This document shows, in pieces, positions 1-4,506 of a DNA stretch of 6,169 nt. Every line of letters starts with the position of its first letter. Position 1 is the first letter of the stretch. Source of the DNA: an uncultured Megasphaera sp. (lineage in GTDB: Bacteria; Bacillota; Negativicutes; Veillonellales; Megasphaeraceae); NCBI GenBank assembly GCA_902464195.1, contig CABQJB010000118.1, forward strand, positions 1 to 6,169, given 5' to 3'. A model generated the notes under the pieces. It was not told the origin of the DNA and made no database searches. It was given only the letters and a program-made list of their open reading frames with translations. A program made the position numbers and the translations under genes.

Positions 1-28
1 AGCTGGCCGCCAAAGGCGGTCTGAGAGG
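1..28. repeat. Short palindromic intergenic repeat, cut by the window edge
   Basis: A perfect 7-bp hairpin lies at 5-11 and 15-21 (GGCCGCC / GGCGGTC, one G-U pair, AAA loop), flanked by AGCT on the left and TGAGAGG on the right. This AGCTGGC...CTGAGAGG layout resembles short dispersed palindromes that I remember from intergenic regions of gut Firmicutes; that is recollection, not a search. The left end is outside the window, so its full length is unknown. Confidence 0.4.
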
Positions 29-45
29 TTAAAGGACAGCCCCTA

Positions 46-72
46 CGCACAAGGCATGGGCCGTGTTTTTTT
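46..72 (+). terminator. Probable intrinsic terminator of a gene left of the window
   Basis: The stem is CAC (48-50) plus GGC (53-55) pairing with GCC (60-62) plus GTG (63-65). It has an AA bulge and an ATGG loop, and seven T's follow at 66-72. The T tract fixes the plus strand. The stem is short, so strength is uncertain. No coding frame ends just upstream inside the window, so the gene it would serve must lie to the left. Confidence 0.45.
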
Positions 73-114
73 GTGACCTATGACTGCGTTATTCCCATCG
101 CCTGACTGCGATTC

Positions 115-200
115 CGTAGGGGCCGCCCAGAGCGTTCTGACCCGTCAGATGCTGGAGACAATTCCCCGGACGAGATGACAGCGGCGGGCGGCCCGCTACG
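115..200. repeat. 86-bp inverted-repeat element with GTAGGGG-type ends
   Basis: The left end CGTAGGGGCCGCCC (115-128) is the inverse of the right end GGGCGGCCCGCTACG (186-200) apart from one inserted G. A 57-bp GC-rich centre without a reading frame separates them. Shorter relatives of the end motif occur at 34-46 and 2580-2590. The size and terminal inverted repeats fit a small non-autonomous or REP-like intergenic element. No target-site duplication is obvious. Confidence 0.5.
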
Positions 201-253
201 CGCTGAGGGCTTCCCGAAGCGTCGTTGTCAGTCTGAGTCTGTCGCGGCGGAAC

Positions 254-271
254 GCCGCATCTGAATCCGAA
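254..271 (+). repeat. 18-bp dispersed repeat, copy 1
   Basis: The 18-mer GCCGCATCTGAATCCGAA is identical to 2379-2396 in the same orientation, 2125 bp apart, and the identity stops exactly at both ends. This copy overlaps the right arm of the hairpin at 244-258. An exact 18-bp match in about 6 kb is not expected by chance. Its role is unknown; both copies sit in gene-free repeat-rich DNA. Confidence 0.6.
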
Positions 272-296
272 CGAACCGTAATCCATCCCCCTAATT

Positions 297-324
297 TTGA
301 AAAAGCAAGGAATTTTAGTATAAT
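297..324 (+). promoter_or_regulatory. Sigma-A-type promoter of the SIMPL-domain gene
   Basis: The -35 box is TTGAAA (297-302), then a 16-bp spacer, then a perfect -10 TATAAT (319-324). Transcription would start near 331, about 43 bases before the ATG at 374. The leader carries AGGAGGT at 361-367, six bases from the start codon. Confidence 0.75.
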
Positions 325-373
325 GTAGTTAGATTTTTCTTATGTTGTGGAATTTCACTGAGGAGGTTGTCTT

Positions 374-1009
374 ATGGGAAAATTGACGATACGAGGCAAG
401 GCTAGCATGAATTGCACCTATGATATAGTAACCCTTGAAATTGAATTCTACAAAGATGGTAATACGGCCAACGCGGCGATGGACACGGTTTTGACACAGT
501 GCGAATCCTTCTTATCCTATCTGGACAGCCAAGGTGTCCCTATAAATCAGATTTCTATGGAACAGGACGAAGTGGAACGGCATTATGACGAAGATAATGA
601 AGAATATTATTACACGGCTTCCAGAAAAATCGTAATCCGCATGAGTTTCGATATGCCCTTTATCAATATGATACTGGATCACATCCGCCAGCAAAACTAT
701 GACATCGCTATCGAAAGTACTTATGAATTATCAAATGAACGAGAAATCCATGATGAACTCATCAAACAGGCTGTCGCCAATTCCAAACATCGGGCAGAAG
801 CCATTGCAGCTACGGTAGGGAAAAAAATCATTGGCATCAAATCGGTATCTATGAACTCGTATGGCGAAGATTCGATTCGTTACTGTGATATGCTGGCGCC
901 TGATTCGCTAAGATATGAAAAGCCCAAATCTTTAGACCTCTCTAACCAGCTGACCGCCAATTCAACGACAGAAAGTGAATCCGTCGACGTCGAGTGGATT
1001 ATTGATTAA
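374..1009 (+). CDS. SIMPL-domain (DUF541) protein, apparently cytoplasmic
   Basis: A 211-residue protein whose layout matches the SIMPL/DUF541 family (YggE, BP26). The N-terminal strand GKLTIRGKA runs into alternating strands at 17-26 and 84-92. The family-typical helix-turn-strand is at 131-160 (QAVANSKHRAEAIAATVGKK followed by IIGIKSV). An acidic, Tyr-rich insert lies at 63-80 (DEDNEEYYY). SIMPL proteins have no agreed biochemical activity; some form oligomeric rings and some are linked to stress tolerance. Most known bacterial members are exported, but this one has no hydrophobic N-terminal segment, so it is inferred to be cytoplasmic. The ATG at 374 is fixed by AGGAGGT six bases upstream. 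It is a single-gene unit with its own promoter and a hairpin after the stop. It is clearly more A+T-rich than the permease and redox genes to the right. Family call is good; function is unknown. Confidence 0.85.
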   Translation: MGKLTIRGKASMNCTYDIVTLEIEFYKDGNTANAAMDTVLTQCESFLSYLDSQGVPINQISMEQDEVERHYDEDNEEYYYTASRKIVIRMSFDMPFINMILDHIRQQNYDIAIESTYELSNEREIHDELIKQAVANSKHRAEAIAATVGKKIIGIKSVSMNSYGEDSIRYCDMLAPDSLRYEKPKSLDLSNQLTANSTTESESVDVEWIID

Positions 1010-1022
1010 AGAAGATAAAGGA

Positions 1023-1059
1023 TTAAAGGGGCTTGACGCACGATGACAAGCCCCTTTAA
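1023..1059 (+). terminator. Hairpin terminating the SIMPL-domain gene
   Basis: A perfect 13-bp stem, TTAAAGGGGCTTG (1023-1035) with CAAGCCCCTTTAA (1047-1059), has an 11-base loop and starts 13 bases after the stop codon. The T's are inside the stem, and no long T tract follows (AGTTGTTAG comes next), so release may be incomplete. Its symmetry would also let it act on minus-strand transcripts. Confidence 0.7.
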
Positions 1060-1265
1060 AGTTGTTAGTGGCTAGCAGTTAGTTGTTAGCGGATGACTTT
1101 AAATTTAAAGTTTTTCTCTGCAAACTACAAACTCCATACTACAAACTATAAAGAGAAAGGGGCTCCGCATGATGACATAATCCTTCATGCGACAGGCCCT
1201 TATTTTGTATACAAAAATATTCTGGCTTTACGACTATTCTTGCGTTATCGTTAACTATGCAAAAT
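1060..1265. other. Gene-free spacer with hairpins and low-complexity repeats
   Basis: No gene is seen. The stretch contains AGTTGTTAG twice (1060-1068 and 1081-1089) and a perfect 16-bp palindrome ACTTTAAATTTAAAGT (1096-1111) running into TTTT. CAAACTACAAACT (1121-1133) is echoed by CTACAAACT (1140-1148). An interrupted hairpin is AAGGG (1157-1161) with CCCTT (1197-1201), enclosing CGCATGA (1166-1172) with TCATGCG (1185-1191). A perfect 14-bp palindrome TTTTGTATACAAAA lies at 1203-1216. The 1157 hairpin shares the words AAAGGGGCT and GATGACA with the 1023-1059 hairpin, which suggests an older duplication. Confidence 0.55.
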
Positions 1266-1331
1266 AAAAAGCAGCTTAATCATCAACATTCTCCCAACAA
1301 AGGGGAAATACGATGATTGAGCTGCTTTTTT
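1266..1331. terminator. Long T-tract hairpin abutting the CRISPR array
   Basis: A 19-bp stem pairs 1266-1284 with 1312-1330; its core is GCAGCT / AGCTGC plus AATCATC-type pairs, and the loop is 27 bases. On the plus strand all positions pair (one U-G at 1277/1319) and six T's end the stem (1326-1331). On the minus strand one A-C mismatch appears, but the T-rich run TTTTTATTTT follows. It could therefore work in both directions. Read on the minus strand it would end the CRISPR precursor RNA, because the last repeat starts at 1333. Confidence 0.6.
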
Positions 1332-1332
1332 C

Positions 1333-1958
1333 TTACCCGTCTCCTTGCGGGGATTGTGGTTCTTATCAAAAACTGGATGCAAACATTAACCCGATGCTTC
1401 CTATTGTTTCCGTCCCCTTGCGGGGATTGTAGTTCTTATCATTGTCAAATGGCAAAACGTTCGACTTTCGTCCTGCTGTTTCCGTCCCCTTGCGGGGATT
1501 ATGGTTCTTATCAGAAGGGAGAACATTATGGAACCTAGGATTTTAGTAAAACGTTTCCGTCCCCTTGCGGGGATTATGGTTCTTATCCACATCGTTGCGC
1601 TGCCATTCGCAAAACTTCACGACGCCGTTTCCGTCCCCTTGCGGGGATTATGGTTCTTATCGATTCTTGACAACTGCACATAGAGCCTAGGTAGCTTCTG
1701 TTTCCGTCCCCTTGCGGGGATTATGGTTCTTATCATTTAAGTATACTACACTATCAATATCTCTAGCAAATTGTTTCCGTCCCCTTGCGGGGATTATGGT
1801 TCTTATCCACAAAATTGTGACATGCTTCAAATCGAAGGGAGGCGCAAGTTTCCGTCCCCTTGCGGGGATTATGGTTCTTATCATTAGCTATATTGATTTT
1901 GTTCAATATATCGATGGCTTTGGGTTTCCGTCCCCTTGCGGGGATTATGGTTCTTATC
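1333..1958 (-). CRISPR. CRISPR array: 9 repeats of 35 bp, 8 spacers of 37-41 bp
   Basis: Repeats are at 1333-1367, 1406-1440, 1478-1512, 1553-1587, 1627-1661, 1700-1734, 1773-1807, 1848-1882 and 1924-1958. Spacer lengths left to right are 38, 37, 40, 39, 38, 38, 40 and 41. The last seven repeats are identical. The second differs at two sites and the first at five, so the left end is the old, leader-distal end. On the minus strand the repeat folds as UCCCC-GCAA-GGGGA, a 5-bp stem with a GNRA tetraloop, and ends GGAAAC. Cas6-type cutting at the stem base would leave the 8-base handle ACGGAAAC. On the plus strand the loop would be UUGC, with no such handle. Transcription is therefore inferred to be on the minus strand. 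Repeat form and spacer length suit a Cas6-dependent type I or III system; the exact subtype cannot be read from the array. No cas gene is present in the window, so effectors must lie elsewhere or be absent. Confidence 0.97.
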
Positions 1959-2180
1959 CGCACCCTTTATAAATGGCTTTATGAAGCCGTTGAAATGGCA
2001 TTTTGCGGGGCGGATCATATATTTTCATCATTTTTCGTCTTTTGCAAGAAAATGATTTTCAAAAAATCGCTTGGACTTATATTTTAAGGCAGCGGGGCTA
2101 AACCGTCCTGCTTGTATTTTCAAAAAGCAAGTTAGACACATAAATAATGTTTGCCTGACTAATTTATATTATAACACAAG
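1959..2180 (-). promoter_or_regulatory. Inferred CRISPR leader
   Basis: The stretch next to the intact end of the array is mostly A+T-rich and lacks a gene. Next to the first repeat is a 5-bp inverted repeat GGCTT (1975-1979) / AAGCC (1984-1988) with a TATG loop. Further out is ATCATTTTTC (2027-2036) facing GAAAATGAT (2048-2056). In several CRISPR systems such leader palindromes guide spacer integration; whether these do is inference. The outer limit is set by the promoter candidate at 2168-2176. Confidence 0.6.
2168..2176 (-). promoter_or_regulatory. Candidate extended -10 promoter for the pre-crRNA
   Basis: On the minus strand the bases read TGTTATAAT: a perfect TATAAT at 2173-2168 preceded by TGT, an extended -10. 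No good -35 hexamer sits 16-18 bases upstream (about 2190-2197), which fits an extended -10 promoter. RNA would begin near 2161 and carry about 200 bases of leader before the first repeat at 1958. Confidence 0.45.
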
Positions 2181-2457
2181 TTCATAAAAAATCGTAGTTC
2201 GCAAAGGCCTGTCATTAGCCAAGAATAGGTTGTGGTCAAATTTCGCAACGGACCGCCCAGTCACAGCTGTCCGTTTTGGCAGCCGTAGCGACGTCCCGCA
2301 CGAATCCTGTATGCAGCCAGAATTTATAACTAATGGCATACGGTCGTAATACAATAATGAATTATTTATTATAGCGTAGCCGCATCTGAATCCGAAAAAA
2401 AAGCCGCGGCTCTTCTCTCTTCTTTATAGGTAACGCGTTACAAAAGCACGGGAAGCA
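2177..2457. other. Gene-free region with palindromes
   Basis: No gene with a ribosome binding site is visible on either strand. The stretch contains a 7-bp hairpin AACGGAC (2247-2253) / GTCCGTT (2269-2275), the second copy of the 18-bp repeat (2379-2396), and the palindrome AGCCGCGGCT (2402-2411). It also holds a 12-bp perfect palindrome GTAACGCGTTAC (2430-2441) with a central CG, the form of a LacI-family operator. No promoter is recognisable next to that palindrome. Confidence 0.5.
2379..2396 (+). repeat. 18-bp dispersed repeat, copy 2
   Basis: Identical to 254-271. Here it follows GCGTA and is followed by a run of A's and then AGCCGCGGCT. In copy 1 a GC hairpin precedes the word instead. 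The flanks are otherwise unrelated. Confidence 0.6.
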
Positions 2458-2459
2458 GC

Positions 2460-2509
2460 AAAAAAGCGGCTGTCGCATTAAGCAAAAATGCATAATGCAA
2501 CAGCCGCTT
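2460..2509 (-). terminator. Strong intrinsic terminator of the amino-acid permease gene
   Basis: A 17-bp stem pairs 2464-2480 with 2493-2509 around a 12-base loop. The only mismatch on the plus strand (C2474/A2499) becomes a G-U pair on the minus strand. Six A's at 2460-2465 give a T6 tract on the minus strand. Both points set the direction. It lies about 110 bases after the permease stop codon. Confidence 0.85.
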
Positions 2510-2566
2510 CCGGGATATGTACGATTTCCCTACCCACTGGCTAGAAAAATTGTCCCAATTCCCAAC

Positions 2567-2587
2567 GGGTCGCCCACGTGGCGACCC
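2567..2587. repeat. Palindromic REP-like repeat in the permease 3' untranslated region
   Basis: GGGTCGCC (2567-2574) pairs perfectly with GGCGACCC (2580-2587) around a 5-base loop. The right side continues CTACAA, so 2580-2590 reads on the minus strand as GTAGGGGTCGCC. That is a relative of the end motif of the 115-200 element. It lies between the permease stop and its terminator, where it would form a stable hairpin in the mRNA. Confidence 0.55.
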
Positions 2588-2618
2588 CTACAACTCCAAA
2601 AATATAAACTATATCCTC

Positions 2619-3869
2619 CTACCACGCCGCAGGCGGCCAGCCGCAGAGGCTGAGGATGGCGTAGACACCGGCACTGGCAAAGAGGAGGACGACCAGGGTC
2701 TGCATGATGGGATGGGCGATCCAGCCGCATTGCCAACATGGTTTCTTGTCGCCGTGTTTGCGGGCGCTGCGCAGCATGAAGACGGGCAGGATGGACATGA
2801 TGATGCCGCCGAAGGTGCCGGCGCTGAAGATGGCGTTGACGAAGCCGACGAGGCCGCTGTAGGCCAGGAGAACCGGCGGGATGACGATGAAGGCCAGGCA
2901 GGCCGCCCGCGTGCGGATGTCCGTTTCTGACTTGAAGCCCAGGCGGTCGATCATGTTGGTCAGGAAACTTTCGGCAATGGCCCAGAACGACGTCAGCATG
3001 GCGCAGAAGGCAAAGGCATTGACGATGACGAAGAAGACCGGCGACCCCAGGGCGCGGCCCCAGGATAAGGATGCGACTTCCGAGATTTCATCGACTGGCA
3101 GCATGAGGAAGACGGCCAGCGGGACCAGAGCCAGGATGACGAAGGAAATGCCGGCCCCGGCCAGGATGGACGGGACGAGTTTCCCCGGTTCGTGCGTGAA
3201 GCCCCGGGAAATTTCCGGTACGATGTACTGGACGGCATAACAGAAGACGGCAATATTGAAGACCGGCACGGCATACATCCAGTGGGTATAGAGGATATCT
3301 GCGACAGGTACGCGGGCCGAAAAGAGTGACGCGCCGACGAGGAGAATAAGCATGGCCGTCATACCTGAACTCAAATATTTCTCTGCTACCCCGGTGGCCT
3401 TGAGGCCCAGCCAGACGACGCTCGTCGCCCCGAGGGCAAAGAGGCAGCTGGCCATTTCCAGGGAAATGCCGAAGAATTCGCTCAATATCTTACCGCAGCC
3501 GCTGGTATAGGCGATGAGGCTGCAAAATGACGTGGCCCCGACGGAAAAGAAAATCAGCCAGGAACCGATCTTGCCGACGTACTTTTCAGCCAGGCCCGAC
3601 AGCTGTAATGGCTTGGTGGTGCGCAGCGTCGCTTCGGCGACATAGAGCATGGAGATGATAGAAAAAAAGCCTGCTACGACAAGCCACGTAAGCAGGACAG
3701 GCCAGCCGGCATTGCGACTGGCAAAAGCTAAACCTAAAACACCGGAACCTATGGTAGACCCGACGACCATCATCGTAGCCTCCATAAACGTAAGACGATG
3801 TACCTTGAGAGCCGCCTCTTTTTTCGCAGCTCCCGCCGATATAGTGTCCAACTCGTTCACATATTCCAT
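2619..3869 (-). CDS. Amino-acid permease, APC superfamily, aromatic (HAAAP)-like
   Basis: A 416-residue protein of the length usual for HAAAP-type transporters (TyrP, Mtr, TdcC), with about eleven predicted membrane helices. Helix 1 (about 29-50) contains GSTIGSGVLGLAF at 37-49, the glycine-rich break that forms the substrate site in APC-fold carriers. Further hydrophobic segments lie near 56-78, 103-124, 137-156, 170-184, 199-219, 235-257, 276-297, 323-345, 348-366 and 388-409. The family usually imports aromatic amino acids, or serine/threonine in some branches, together with protons or sodium; the substrate here cannot be read. A CWQC pair (378-381) sits in the loop before the last helix. 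The ATG at 3869 has AGAGGT (3879-3884) ten bases upstream, and residues before helix 1 form a short charged N-tail. It is a single-gene unit with a clear promoter (3928-3956) and terminator (2460-2509), divergent from the acidic-protein gene. Confidence 0.85.
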   Translation of the reverse strand: MEYVNELDTISAGAAKKEAALKVHRLTFMEATMMVVGSTIGSGVLGLAFASRNAGWPVLLTWLVVAGFFSIISMLYVAEATLRTTKPLQLSGLAEKYVGKIGSWLIFFSVGATSFCSLIAYTSGCGKILSEFFGISLEMASCLFALGATSVVWLGLKATGVAEKYLSSGMTAMLILLVGASLFSARVPVADILYTHWMYAVPVFNIAVFCYAVQYIVPEISRGFTHEPGKLVPSILAGAGISFVILALVPLAVFLMLPVDEISEVASLSWGRALGSPVFFVIVNAFAFCAMLTSFWAIAESFLTNMIDRLGFKSETDIRTRAACLAFIVIPPVLLAYSGLVGFVNAIFSAGTFGGIIMSILPVFMLRSARKHGDKKPCWQCGWIAHPIMQTLVVLLFASAGVYAILSLCGWPPAAW

Positions 3870-3927
3870 GAAGAAAAAACCTCTTTTCGTGTGAAAATAT
3901 GTTACCTGATGTCAGCATGTCTGGACC

Positions 3928-3956
3928 ATTATACCATATCAGCATAGGGATTCCAA
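3928..3956 (-). promoter_or_regulatory. Sigma-A-type promoter of the permease gene
   Basis: On the minus strand, TTGGAA (3956-3951), a 17-bp spacer and a perfect TATAAT (3933-3928) form a strong promoter. RNA would start near 3921, about 50 bases before the ATG. The near-repeat ATGCTGATA (3945-3937) lies inside the spacer and ATGCTGACA (3918-3910) lies downstream, 27 bp apart, possibly a regulator's paired sites. Confidence 0.75.
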
Positions 3957-3957
3957 G

Positions 3958-3992
3958 AAAAAAATCCTGCCACTCGGAAAAAAGCAGCAGGA
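3958..3992 (-). terminator. Weak terminator-like hairpin between the divergent promoters
   Basis: On the minus strand TCCTGC (3992-3987) pairs with GCAGGA (3970-3965) around a 16-base loop, and seven T's follow (3964-3958). It lies just upstream of the permease -35 box. It could stop minus-strand RNA arriving from the redox operon, which has no visible terminator of its own next to its stop. The stem is only 6 bp. Confidence 0.35.
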
Positions 3993-4014
3993 ATCGCCTT
4001 ATTCTATGTCGAAA

Positions 4015-4023
4015 TGATATAAT
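4015..4023 (+). promoter_or_regulatory. Extended -10 promoter of the acidic-protein gene
   Basis: TGATATAAT is an extended -10 with a perfect TATAAT at 4018-4023. No good -35 sits 16-18 bases upstream. RNA would start near 4030, leaving a very short leader that is almost entirely the ribosome binding site AAGGAGGG (4033-4040). Bases 4018-4036 match the classical 19-bp Fur box at 13 positions by eye. Confidence 0.55.
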
Positions 4024-4046
4024 GAGAATGATAAGGAGGGATTTTT

Positions 4047-4502
4047 ATGGCAGACGTAAACGATAAGAAAAAACAACAAAAGGCCCCCGAAAAAGAGGCA
4101 GTTGCAGAAAAGGAACTGACTATCCTCCAGCCCGGCGCCGTCCCGGAAGAAGAAGACGATCCGGAAGCGCCCTATCTGGCTTCCGACATGTATCAGCGCA
4201 TCGTCGCCCTGATCAACAACTTCGAATCGGGCCTGCCCGACGACATGCAGGCCGGCGGGCGCCTGGTATCGGCAGGCGACATCACCTTCAGCATCCAGGA
4301 CATCGGCTACTGGGACCCGAATATGATCGTATTCTATGGCGAACTCTCTGACGGGTCGGCGGTCGAACTGGTCCAGCATATTTCCCAGCTCAACCTGCTC
4401 CTCGTCGCCGTCCCCCGCCACGACGACATCGAAAAGCCGCGCCGCATCATCGGATTCAACCGCAAGAACGAACCGGACATCGCTACGGACCCGGAAGACT
4501 GA
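4047..4502 (+). CDS. Small acidic protein of unknown function (possibly DUF6173-type)
   Basis: A 151-residue soluble protein with two parts. Residues 1-42 are a charged, low-complexity tail (KKKQQK, then EEEDDPE) that is probably disordered. Residues 43-137 look like a folded domain: a helix with MYQRIVALINNFES (48-61), then strands including ITFSIQDIGYWDPNMIVFYG (79-98), DGSAVELVQHISQLNLLLVA (102-121) and a final KPRRIIGF (130-137). The phrases DIGYWDP, FYGEL and LVQHISQ remind me of an uncharacterised family I recall as DUF6173. That is memory only. No signal peptide, membrane segment or metal motif is present. The ATG at 4047 has AAGGAGGG six bases upstream. It is divergent from the permease and convergent with the polyferredoxin gene, with four bases between their stops, so it is probably its own unit. 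Confidence 0.75.
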   Translation: MADVNDKKKQQKAPEKEAVAEKELTILQPGAVPEEEDDPEAPYLASDMYQRIVALINNFESGLPDDMQAGGRLVSAGDITFSIQDIGYWDPNMIVFYGELSDGSAVELVQHISQLNLLLVAVPRHDDIEKPRRIIGFNRKNEPDIATDPED

Positions 4503-4506
4503 GGCC

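Larger units (their letters stand above)
73..296. other. Intergenic stretch without a gene
   Basis: No credible gene is visible. The one longer open frame here (minus strand, 89-286) has a composition expected from reading through GC-rich palindromes, and I recognise no domain in it. The stretch holds an inverted-repeat element (115-200), a perfect 6-bp hairpin (GCGGCG 244-249 / CGCCGC 253-258, GAA loop), a direct repeat TGACTGCG at 81-88 and 103-110, and one copy of an 18-bp repeat (254-271). Confidence 0.6.

Noticed and set aside
1..46. 3' half of a glycine riboswitch: a hairpin followed by AGGTTAAAGGACAG resembles the aptamer's AGG-AAAAGGACAG end.
   Set aside because: The strongly conserved CTCTC before AGG is replaced by CTGAG, no 5' half can be seen, and no gene follows the terminator in the right place. 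The stretch is better explained as a short intergenic repeat.
89..286. 65-codon frame on the minus strand.
   Set aside because: No recognisable domain, and it crosses the 86-bp inverted-repeat element and the 18-bp repeat; composition explains it.
1313..1432. Open frame starting at ATG 1313 with GGGG upstream, running into the array.
   Set aside because: The ATG lies inside the hairpin stem and the frame is made of CRISPR repeat and spacer sequence; it is a chance frame.
1401..1972. Several open frames on both strands with repeated PSPCGDYGSY or IRTIIPARGRK peptides.
   Set aside because: These are translations of the 35-bp CRISPR repeat in different frames, not genes.
2169..2354. 61-codon frame on the minus strand between the leader and the permease.
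   Set aside because: Only A/T-rich bases without a ribosome binding site precede its ATG, no family features are visible, and it crosses hairpins.
2567..2590. Palindrome considered as the permease terminator.
   Set aside because: No T tract follows on the minus strand, whereas the hairpin at 2460-2509 has a longer stem and T6 in the right direction.
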